From Planococcus sp. PAMC 21323 (lineage in GTDB: Bacteria > Bacillota > Bacilli > Bacillales_A > Planococcaceae), in contig NZ_CP009129.1 in the NCBI RefSeq assembly GCF_000785555.1, positions 1,674,001 to 1,738,000 on the forward strand: a stretch of DNA of 64,000 nucleotides, given 5' to 3'. The translations under genes and the position numbers were made by a program. Shown here piece after piece: positions 31,795 to 39,344 of this stretch. The notes beneath the pieces were generated by a model. The model searched no databases, had not been told where the DNA came from, and saw only the letters and a program-made list of their open reading frames with translations. How positions within the stretch are numbered: the stretch's first letter is position 1; each line of letters begins with the position of its first letter.

Positions 31795-33144
31795 ATGATA
31801 AAAGTAATCAAAGGGACAGCTTTTTCGAGTCTAACCAAACAAGATGTTGAGATATTAGAAAATCATCTTTTCTGTATTAATGATGAAGGCTTTATTGCTC
31901 GACGTATTTCTCCAAATGAAGCTGATTACGAGACCGTTATCCGGCAAGCTCAAAAGAACGCAAACTTTCTTGAACTTACGCAAGGTCAATACTTACTTCC
32001 TGGATTTGTCGATCTTCATATTCATGCACCTCAATGGGCGCAAACTGGTACCGCACTTGATTTACCGCTCTATGAATGGCTTAATACGTATACATTTCCA
32101 CTAGAAGCAAAGTTCTCGGATATTAGTTTTGCAAAAAAGACATACAGTCACCTAGTCGATACCCTGCTAGCAAATGGTACGACTACCGCTTTATATTTTG
32201 CGACGATTCACGAAGAAGCGAGTTATTTACTCGCTGAAATTTGTGCTAAAAAAGGGCAACGCGGTCTTGTTGGTAAAGTTGTGATGGACGAACCTTCTCA
32301 AAATCCAGAATTTTACCGAGATCAGAGTTTAGATGAGGCGTTAGCCGGAACAGAGCGGTTTATTAAACGTGTACAACTATTAAATAACACAACCAAACAA
32401 GGTGTATATCCAGTTGTAACACCGCGATTTGTACCGAGTTGTACAACTGAAGCATTATCGGGCTTAGGTAAAATTGCGGCACAGTATGACGTACATATTA
32501 CCTCTCATTGCAGCGAAAGTGATTGGGCACATGACCACGTAAAAGAACGTTTCGGTATAAACGATGCGCAAGTATTGGATGGTTTTGGTTTATTGACTGA
32601 AAAAGCGATCATGGCGCACTCTAATTTTCTAAGCGATGATGATGCCGAAACCTATCTTCGACAAGGCACTGCCATAGCTCACTGCCCTATTTCCAACGCT
32701 TATTTTGCAAATAGCGTTATTCCTATCAAACATTTTTCTGAAATGGGTGTGGAAATAGCACTTGGTACTGACTTATCAGCAGGCTACGACCCTAGCATTT
32801 ACTCTGCTATTCGTCAGGCGGTTATTTCTTCACGAATGCTAGAAGATGGGGTCGATACGTCTAAACAAGCAAGTGAACGCGGTCGAGCTAATTCCCGCAT
32901 TACGGTGAATGAAGCATTTTATTTTGCGACAGCGGGTGGTGGAGAAAGCATTAGTCTGCCAGTTGGTCGATTAGCGGAAACTTATGCTTTTGATGCACAG
33001 ATTATTGATACGCAAATTACTGACGCATCTATGCCCATTTTTGATGGCTTTAATTCACTTGAAGATATTTTCCAAAAAATATTATATATGACACAGCGTC
33101 ATAATATCGTTGCAGTTTTTGTACAAGGCGAGCAACTTAAATAA
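31795..33144 (+). CDS. guaD: Guanine deaminase (amidohydrolase)
   Basis: A 449-residue amidohydrolase. Metal ligands are in PGFVDLHIHAPQWA (the PG(F/L)VDTHIHAPQ signature of guanine deaminase) and HCSESDW, and the catalytic Asp in GTDLSAGYDPS. It converts guanine to xanthine and ammonia. It is 34 nt downstream of deoD and ends in a strong hairpin, so the two form a purine salvage operon. Confidence 0.92.
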   Translation: MIKVIKGTAFSSLTKQDVEILENHLFCINDEGFIARRISPNEADYETVIRQAQKNANFLELTQGQYLLPGFVDLHIHAPQWAQTGTALDLPLYEWLNTYTFPLEAKFSDISFAKKTYSHLVDTLLANGTTTALYFATIHEEASYLLAEICAKKGQRGLVGKVVMDEPSQNPEFYRDQSLDEALAGTERFIKRVQLLNNTTKQGVYPVVTPRFVPSCTTEALSGLGKIAAQYDVHITSHCSESDWAHDHVKERFGINDAQVLDGFGLLTEKAIMAHSNFLSDDDAETYLRQGTAIAHCPISNAYFANSVIPIKHFSEMGVEIALGTDLSAGYDPSIYSAIRQAVISSRMLEDGVDTSKQASERGRANSRITVNEAFYFATAGGGESISLPVGRLAETYAFDAQIIDTQITDASMPIFDGFNSLEDIFQKILYMTQRHNIVAVFVQGEQLK

Positions 33145-33148
33145 ACGT

Positions 33149-33188
33149 CAAAAACCTTCTGACCGATAGAGCTCAGAAGGTTTTTATT
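33149..33188. terminator. Intrinsic terminator
   Basis: AAAAACCTTCTGA and TCAGAAGGTTTTT pair over CCGATAGAGC. Confidence 0.9.
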
Positions 33189-33208
33189 ATAAACTAATTA
33201 GTTGTCTG

Positions 33209-33427
33209 CTATGGAACTATTACATTGATCTTTTTTAGATTTAAATAATCTCTTCTAGTTTGATAAATTCCTACGCCAATTAAAACAAGTGATAGGAGTA
33301 TTTTTACTTCAAATATTAGTTGCGATGTTAAAAATAGCAGGATGATAAGCAGGACTGTAAAAAAGTTAAACAACACCGTTCTTCTAAACTTCCCTTTCGT
33401 CTCTAACTTATTATAAGAAAAGTGCAT
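33209..33427 (-). CDS. Small membrane protein of unknown function
   Basis: A 72-residue protein with two membrane segments (about 18-35 and 41-56) and a basic C-terminal part (YQTRRDYLNLKK). GGAAAGGTA precedes the ATG. It lies 35 nt downstream of the amine oxidase gene in the same direction. Confidence 0.6.
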   Translation of the reverse strand: MHFSYNKLETKGKFRRTVLFNFFTVLLIILLFLTSQLIFEVKILLSLVLIGVGIYQTRRDYLNLKKINVIVP

Positions 33428-33462
33428 TACCTTTCCGCCTCTGCAAAAAAATAAAAAATAAA

Positions 33463-34563
33463 CTACTTTCGTAAAGAAATGATTTTCTCTACCACCGTTT
33501 CAGCAGAATGTAGTGCGCCTTCAAGATGGCCACTAAATTGTGCGTTTGTTTCTGTTCCGGCGAATAGTAACTTTTCATGCCATATGCCAGAAGTCGGCGG
33601 TTGACCGTAGCTTCCGTAATTTTTAAACGGACTCGAGTCTTCGTTCACTGCAGTTTCTGCATCGCTTGACCAGTCTTTATACAGAATAGCTTGCGGCTTT
33701 TCAGCTCCGCTACCAAAAAGCTTGATCAATTGATTGGTAACCAATTCAGTGATTTTTTCTTGCCCCATTTGTTGACGTACTTCTGAATTTATCCCAAAAA
33801 AGCCGAATAACGCTCCTGCGCCTTCTTGAGGTGAAGCATCGTAGATTTCTTGCAAAGGACCTGCTGAGCTTAGCACAAGACCAGATAGTCCGGACTCTCT
33901 CCAAAATGGTCGATCGTAGACTGCAACTGCTTTAGCTTGTGAACCCATCCAGGTTGGTTTTTCTGAAATATCTATCATGAGATCTTCAGGTAAAGCTGGA
34001 GAAAATTCTATATGCTTAGCTATAAGTCGGGGCGGCAATGCCAAAATGACTTGAGCAGCACAAAGTTGTTCTGTCTCTCCCTCTTCTTTTACTACTTCAA
34101 CAACTATCTCACCTGCTTGGTCTAAATAGATTTTTTTAATGCGTGTTTTTAGTTTAATCATAGAGGAAGGGATTTTTAAGGCCACTGCATCAATTAATGA
34201 TTGCATCCCTCCCTTGATCCGTACGCCTCTTTCATGAACGTTTTCTTGCATTGCACAGCGTTCAGGTGGTTTTCGTTGAAATCGTTCAACAAGTAAATCT
34301 CCATCATTTTGTTGAACAAACGTTTCCAAATTTAGATCCTTAACAAAGCTTGCTATCATCGGCTCATATTGTGGCCAAAACCAAGTTGGTCCAAGATCAT
34401 ATCTCCCTAAATTCTCTTGGTTAGGAACAGACTCACTTAATACCCTACCACCTATTCTATCTCTTGCTTCGACTACTTTATATGAAATGCCTTGTTCTTC
34501 AAGCAATGAGGCAGCGCGTAATCCGCTCAAACCCGCACCTACAATAATAATTGGTTTCTCCAT
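33463..34563 (-). CDS. Flavin-containing amine oxidase
   Basis: A 366-residue FAD enzyme. IIIVGAGLSGLRAASLLEEQ is the dinucleotide fold, EARDRIGGRV the amine-oxidase ribose loop, and LLFAGTETNAQFSGHLEGAL the C-terminal FAD contact of the monoamine oxidase family. At 366 residues it is shorter than eukaryotic MAO, as is usual for bacterial members. The substrate is unknown. AGGAGG lies 8 nt upstream of the ATG. Confidence 0.88.
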   Translation of the reverse strand: MEKPIIIVGAGLSGLRAASLLEEQGISYKVVEARDRIGGRVLSESVPNQENLGRYDLGPTWFWPQYEPMIASFVKDLNLETFVQQNDGDLLVERFQRKPPERCAMQENVHERGVRIKGGMQSLIDAVALKIPSSMIKLKTRIKKIYLDQAGEIVVEVVKEEGETEQLCAAQVILALPPRLIAKHIEFSPALPEDLMIDISEKPTWMGSQAKAVAVYDRPFWRESGLSGLVLSSAGPLQEIYDASPQEGAGALFGFFGINSEVRQQMGQEKITELVTNQLIKLFGSGAEKPQAILYKDWSSDAETAVNEDSSPFKNYGSYGQPPTSGIWHEKLLFAGTETNAQFSGHLEGALHSAETVVEKIISLRK

Positions 34564-34864
34564 ATATTTACCTCCTACTTTTGATTTCCACTATTCTTTT
34601 TTCTATATTTAGTTTAAGCCCGCCTATAATAATACATTACCTTTAATTGCGCGAAGTACCTAGTTATTTATCTTTGTCATTTACTATTCTCTAGTTTCCC
34701 ATTCAATCTATTACTTAAACTATTCTTATTTTCATATAATTGACAATAGCTATATTCTATGTACACATTGAAACTGATATTTAACAGTTACCAAGAAACG
34801 CAAAATAGGAATTTTTATAGTATAGTGGAAGTATATAGATATTATTTTTTAAGAAGGTGTAAAC
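34564..34864. other. Divergent promoter region
   Basis: About 300 A/T-rich bases between the amine oxidase and the GGDEF protein genes. TATAGTATAGTGG at about 34818 resembles -10 elements for the plus-strand operon, and AAGAAGGTG is its SD. No operator or RNA structure was recognised. Confidence 0.4.
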
Positions 34865-36478
34865 ATGTCTAAAACAAATTATAAAGTTATGCTCTGGGAT
34901 CGAATGGAAAAAGATTTTTTGAAATGGACAAAACAAAAAGAAATTCAAGAGCGAGATGTGTATCGTTTTCTACATACGATGAAGGGCACAGCAGGCACAA
35001 TTGGTTTACTAGATGTGTCAATTTTTTGCGGAACACAATTAGAGTTTTTTGAGGAGAACAGTGAAATCTTACTGCCAATCGACTCCTTAGAGAATTTAAT
35101 GTTCTCCTTAAGAAGTTATTTTATTGAAGAAGAAACTGTTGCTGATAGTACAGATCTAACTGTAAAGTTAAAAAAAGACATTCCTACTAACGACTCGTTT
35201 GTTTTAGTAATTGATGCCGATGCTGAATTAGCATCTTATATTAAAGAATCATTGCAAGAATATGGAATTCAAGTAATTATTGCGCTAGACGGTAAAAAAG
35301 GAATTGAATTATTTTATACATTGCGGCCTCAAATGGTTATTATAGACCTCCAACTGCCGGATGTAGATGGATTTGATTTGGTTTCTAGAATTTACGAACC
35401 CGCTAAAAATTTATATGTTCCACTTGCAATTACAAGTACGGAGGATCATATCGAAAATCAAATAAAAGCGATGGAAATAGGTGCTACAGATTTCATTTCT
35501 AAACCTTTGAATATGTCTTTATTTGTCCCTTATGTTTTAAATCGTTTACGACATCAAAAAATGATTCTACAAGAAACACTTTTTGACGAATTAACTGGTG
35601 CTGGTAATAGAAAATACTTTAATGATGTGCTGGCACAAATGACTACACTGTCAGAGAAAACCAAGAAAACTTTCACACTAGTCCTATTCGATTTGGATCA
35701 TTTCAAAAAAGTAAACGATAGTTATGGGCATCCTGTAGGGGACGAGGTTTTGCAAGCTTTTAGCCAATTATTATTGAAGATGAAACGAGAGTCGGATTAC
35801 TTTTTTAGGTATGGAGGCGAAGAGTTTGCGTTAATCCTTCCAGATACTACCGCACATACTGCTATATCTATGGTAGAAGAAATTCGATTAGAGTTTGCTG
35901 AAATTCCTTTCACCGATCAATCTAATGAACAATTTCACGTAACATTTTCAGCTGGGATAAGTGAGTATCGTTATAAGCAAGACACATTAGTAACTAAAGC
36001 CGATCAAGCTTTGTACCAAGCGAAAAAAAATGGCCGAAATCAGACAATGCTGTTTGAAGTCGCTGATAATGAATTAAGACGTCAACTTAACATTATCATC
36101 GTAGATGACGACTCACTTGTACGTAAGCTAATTTCAAAACAATTCTCTGGTTGGAAACCTGATGATTTCGACATAAATATAGAAGAGTTTGCAGATGGTG
36201 TTAGTTTTATTGAGTCGGATTGGTACAAGCCAGAGGAAAATTACATGATATTACTTGATGGAGTGATGCCGAAGATGGATGGTTTAGAAGTTTTAAATCA
36301 TGTACGTGATCAGTATCCAAATGACAACATTGTTATATCAATGCTTACCTCGCGTTCAAATGAATCGGATATTGTTCTTGCATTACGAAGTGGTGCAGAT
36401 GATTATATTTTGAAACCATTCTATGCACAGGAAGTCGTTGCACGAGTACAACGTCTAACAATGAGGCTGTTTTCATGA
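34865..36478 (+). CDS. Hpt-REC-GGDEF-REC diguanylate cyclase
   Basis: A 537-residue signalling protein. An Hpt-like helical domain has the phosphotransfer motif H37-TMKGTAGTIGL. The first receiver (about 112-230) has phospho-acceptor D161 (VIIDLQLPDVDGFD). The GGDEF domain (about 237-400) has GGEEF at 317-321 and an RESD inhibitory site five residues before it, so c-di-GMP synthesis with product inhibition is predicted. A second receiver (about 408-537) has LLDGVMPKMDGLE. The gene overlaps the next by 4 nt. Phosphate may come from the hybrid kinase encoded at 39345. Confidence 0.93.
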   Translation: MSKTNYKVMLWDRMEKDFLKWTKQKEIQERDVYRFLHTMKGTAGTIGLLDVSIFCGTQLEFFEENSEILLPIDSLENLMFSLRSYFIEEETVADSTDLTVKLKKDIPTNDSFVLVIDADAELASYIKESLQEYGIQVIIALDGKKGIELFYTLRPQMVIIDLQLPDVDGFDLVSRIYEPAKNLYVPLAITSTEDHIENQIKAMEIGATDFISKPLNMSLFVPYVLNRLRHQKMILQETLFDELTGAGNRKYFNDVLAQMTTLSEKTKKTFTLVLFDLDHFKKVNDSYGHPVGDEVLQAFSQLLLKMKRESDYFFRYGGEEFALILPDTTAHTAISMVEEIRLEFAEIPFTDQSNEQFHVTFSAGISEYRYKQDTLVTKADQALYQAKKNGRNQTMLFEVADNELRRQLNIIIVDDDSLVRKLISKQFSGWKPDDFDINIEEFADGVSFIESDWYKPEENYMILLDGVMPKMDGLEVLNHVRDQYPNDNIVISMLTSRSNESDIVLALRSGADDYILKPFYAQEVVARVQRLTMRLFS

Positions 36479-37527
36479 ACATTTATTTTTTCTGGCTAGT
36501 TATTGTAATTTTAGTCCTTGCCCAAATTCTTTTGTTATTAGTTTTGTCTTTACGAAAGCTACTACTAAACAAAAGAGAAAGAACGATCAATCAACAATAT
36601 GAACTGTTAACTGAATCTTTCAGCTCATATATGTTGGACCCGACCGATGACAGATTTCTTGAAGAAATCAGGACGACTTCTAACCAAACCGTCGTTTTAG
36701 AACGTTTATTAAATCATTATGTAGCTGTTACAAGAGGCAGTACCAATTCTCCACAAGTTGCTCAATTATCCGAAAAATATTTAACTAAAATTTATAAAAA
36801 AAGGCTTAACCGTAGAGAATGGGCCATACGGATGAATACACTGTATTTTATTGAAGATTTTCATATGAAATCTCTTTCGCCATTGCTTAAAGAAAAGTTA
36901 CAAAAATCATCTCGACTAGACCAAGAAACACAGCAACTTATTCGAACTTTAACTTCTTTAAATGAACCAATGACTCTATCTGTCTTGGCTCAATATTCGG
37001 ACGCACCTGTAAGATTGTATATCGACGTATTTAAAAGACTTGAAATGGACATTCAATTAAAAGAGTTAGATGCTGCTTTAAAAAATGAAAAGAATAACAA
37101 AGTTCTTAAACATGCTGCTATCTCCTATATTGGAATGATAGGATTAATCGAATTCCTTCCTCGCATAGAGGAAGAATTACAAAGTGATGATGAGGAGTTA
37201 AGAATTCAAGCCTTAAAATCAATTCAACACTTACAATATATTTCATCTCCCAATTTGTTAACGCCATTTTTTCATTCTTCTTCATGGCAAGAGAGAATGT
37301 TTGCGGCCCGCATAGCTGGAAAGCTTCAATTATCAAGATACCAAGAAGTATTGAGTGAATTGATTGGGGATTCTGTGTGGTGGGTTCGTTATTCATCTGC
37401 TGAAGCATTGACTCAGTTTTCCGATGGCGATATTTTACTAAGTCATTTGTCTGAGAATCATCCAGATCGTTATGCACGAGATATGGCTACGCAATGGGAA
37501 GCCTCCCTTTTAGGAAGTGACGAATAA
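36475..37527 (+). CDS. Membrane-anchored HEAT-repeat protein
   Basis: A 350-residue protein with one N-terminal membrane helix (FFWLVIVILVLAQILLLLVL), then a helical cytosolic part with HEAT-type repeats (for example LPRIEEELQSDDEELRIQAL, AARIAGKLQLSRYQEVLSEL and WWVRYSSAEALTQFS). Such solenoids act as protein scaffolds. Its start overlaps the GGDEF gene stop (ATGA), and its stop overlaps the glycosyltransferase start (TAATG), so production is coupled. It may link signalling and synthase at the membrane. Confidence 0.82.
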   Translation: MNIYFFWLVIVILVLAQILLLLVLSLRKLLLNKRERTINQQYELLTESFSSYMLDPTDDRFLEEIRTTSNQTVVLERLLNHYVAVTRGSTNSPQVAQLSEKYLTKIYKKRLNRREWAIRMNTLYFIEDFHMKSLSPLLKEKLQKSSRLDQETQQLIRTLTSLNEPMTLSVLAQYSDAPVRLYIDVFKRLEMDIQLKELDAALKNEKNNKVLKHAAISYIGMIGLIEFLPRIEEELQSDDEELRIQALKSIQHLQYISSPNLLTPFFHSSSWQERMFAARIAGKLQLSRYQEVLSELIGDSVWWVRYSSAEALTQFSDGDILLSHLSENHPDRYARDMATQWEASLLGSDE

Positions 37528-38924
37528 TGTATACATTTTTCTCGATACTATCTTATTTCATTATTGCTTATTTACTTTTTTCAAGCTTAAGTTATTTAGG
37601 TCTTTTTATGCTCGCTTTCCGTAAGGTAAAAAGAGAAAATAATCTTGTTCAACGAGAGTCAACAGAAGGACTTTCAAGAAACCAAAACACATATCCAGTT
37701 TCAATTCTTGTTCCAGCTTATAATGAAGAAATTGGTGTTGTTAGCACTGTAAGATCATTGTTGGCGCTTGAGTACCCTCAAAAAGAAGTTATAGTAATCG
37801 ATGATGGGTCAAAAGATATGACATCTGAACAAATGATAAAAGAATTCAAAATGGTTCAAATCCCATTCGCATTTCGAACGCATATTCCGACTGCCGAAAT
37901 TATTGCTATTTACCAGTCTTCTATATTCCCCTATATCCGCCTTATTAAAAAGGCAAATGGAGGAAAAGCTGATGCCTTAAATGCGGGGATTAACTTATCT
38001 TCTTTCCCTTACTTTTGTGCAATTGATGGGGATTCTATTTTAGAAAGTGATGGATTATATAAAACAATGAAACCAATCATTGAATCCGATGGACAAGTTA
38101 TTGTCACTGGTGGATCGGTTCGAATCGCAAATGGTTCTACTATCTCAAGGAGTAAGGTTGAAATCATTGACCTTCCTAGACATCCAGTCGTCATTATGCA
38201 AATTGTAGAATATTTCCGCGCATTTTTAATTGGTCGGTTAGCGTTAAGTCGGTTAAACATTTTACTTATCGTCTCTGGCGCTTTTGGCGTTTTTAACAAA
38301 GAACGTGTCATTCAAGCCGGTGGATATAATAAAAATACAGTTGGCGAAGATATGGAATTGGTAGTCCGGTTACACCGACTACTACGAGAAGAAAAATCCA
38401 AGCAAAGAATCGAGTATGTACCGGATCCGGTTTGTTGGACAGAAGCACCTGAGTCGCTAGAAGTACTCAGATCCCAACGTATACGCTGGCAGCGCGGATT
38501 ATTTGAAACTTTATGGACTCATAGAAAAATGATGTTTAATCCGAAATATGGTGCCGTTGGGATGCTTTCAATGCCTTACTTTCTTTTTATCGAATTGCTT
38601 GGAGCAGTATTTGAATTTTTAGGCTACTTCATCATTTTTGGCGGATTTTTCTTCTCACTTGTCGACCCAACTATTGCAGCCATTATGTTTATTGTGACCG
38701 TTTTATATGGCTCTCTGATTTCTGCATTAGCGGTTTTATTAGAAGAATTAACTCTCCATAAATATCCGAAAGTATCCCATTTGATACGCCTATACTTTTG
38801 GGCTTTAACAGAAGCTTTTTGGTACCGTCCACTTATGATTGTTTGGAGGATCCAAGGAATTTTTGCCGCATTTCGCAAAAAAGCTCATTGGGGTGATATG
38901 AAACGTAAAGGTATTTCCAGTTAA
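37527..38924 (+). CDS. Membrane family 2 glycosyltransferase (polysaccharide synthase type)
   Basis: A 465-residue processive-type glycosyltransferase. One N-terminal helix precedes the GT2 domain with VIDDGSKD (UDP), AIDGDS (DxD), VGEDMEL (acid/base) and QRIRWQRG (QxxRW), the set found in cellulose, hyaluronan and poly-N-acetylglucosamine synthases. At least three C-terminal membrane helices follow. It would make and export a surface polysaccharide. The c-di-GMP synthase two genes upstream suggests control by that messenger, but no PilZ domain is present. Confidence 0.9.
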   Translation: MYTFFSILSYFIIAYLLFSSLSYLGLFMLAFRKVKRENNLVQRESTEGLSRNQNTYPVSILVPAYNEEIGVVSTVRSLLALEYPQKEVIVIDDGSKDMTSEQMIKEFKMVQIPFAFRTHIPTAEIIAIYQSSIFPYIRLIKKANGGKADALNAGINLSSFPYFCAIDGDSILESDGLYKTMKPIIESDGQVIVTGGSVRIANGSTISRSKVEIIDLPRHPVVIMQIVEYFRAFLIGRLALSRLNILLIVSGAFGVFNKERVIQAGGYNKNTVGEDMELVVRLHRLLREEKSKQRIEYVPDPVCWTEAPESLEVLRSQRIRWQRGLFETLWTHRKMMFNPKYGAVGMLSMPYFLFIELLGAVFEFLGYFIIFGGFFFSLVDPTIAAIMFIVTVLYGSLISALAVLLEELTLHKYPKVSHLIRLYFWALTEAFWYRPLMIVWRIQGIFAAFRKKAHWGDMKRKGISS

Positions 38925-38942
38925 GTTAGGAGGCAATTTATA

Positions 38943-39299
38943 GTGAAAAAAATATTAATAGCGGACGATGAAGATATTTTACGAATTTTGATAGCCGATA
39001 CGCTCGAAGATGATTTTGAAATCGAGGAAGCTGAAGATGGTAAAGAGGCATTGCAAAAAATTAGAGATAATGATTATGACTTAATAGTTCTCGACTATAT
39101 GATGCCGCATCTAACCGGATTAGAAGTATTAGAAGAAGTAAGAAAAGATCAAAACTATACAAAAGTTTTAATGTTGACAGCTAAAGCACAAGATACTGAT
39201 AGAGAAAAAGCTATTTCTACAGGAGCAGACTATTTTATGTCTAAACCATTTAGTCCAATGGAATTATTATCACTAGTTGAAAATATATTGGCATCATAA
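38943..39299 (+). CDS. Single-domain response regulator (CheY-like)
   Basis: A 118-residue receiver with the acidic pocket ADDED near residues 7-11, phospho-acceptor in LIVLDYMMPHLTG, and the conserved Thr/Lys (LMLTAK and MSKPFSP). No output domain is present. TTAGGAGG precedes the GTG start (38943). It closes the operon and faces the hybrid kinase gene, so it is a likely phosphorelay partner. Confidence 0.92.
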   Translation: MKKILIADDEDILRILIADTLEDDFEIEEAEDGKEALQKIRDNDYDLIVLDYMMPHLTGLEVLEEVRKDQNYTKVLMLTAKAQDTDREKAISTGADYFMSKPFSPMELLSLVENILAS

Positions 39300-39337
39300 A
39301 AAACGTACAAGTCCTTTGAGGGCTTGTACGTTTTTGG
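39298..39337. terminator. Bidirectional intrinsic terminator
   Basis: AAAAACGTACAAG and CTTGTACGTTTTT pair over a TCCTTTGAGGG loop, between convergent genes. Confidence 0.9.
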
Positions 39338-39344
39338 CTTAAAA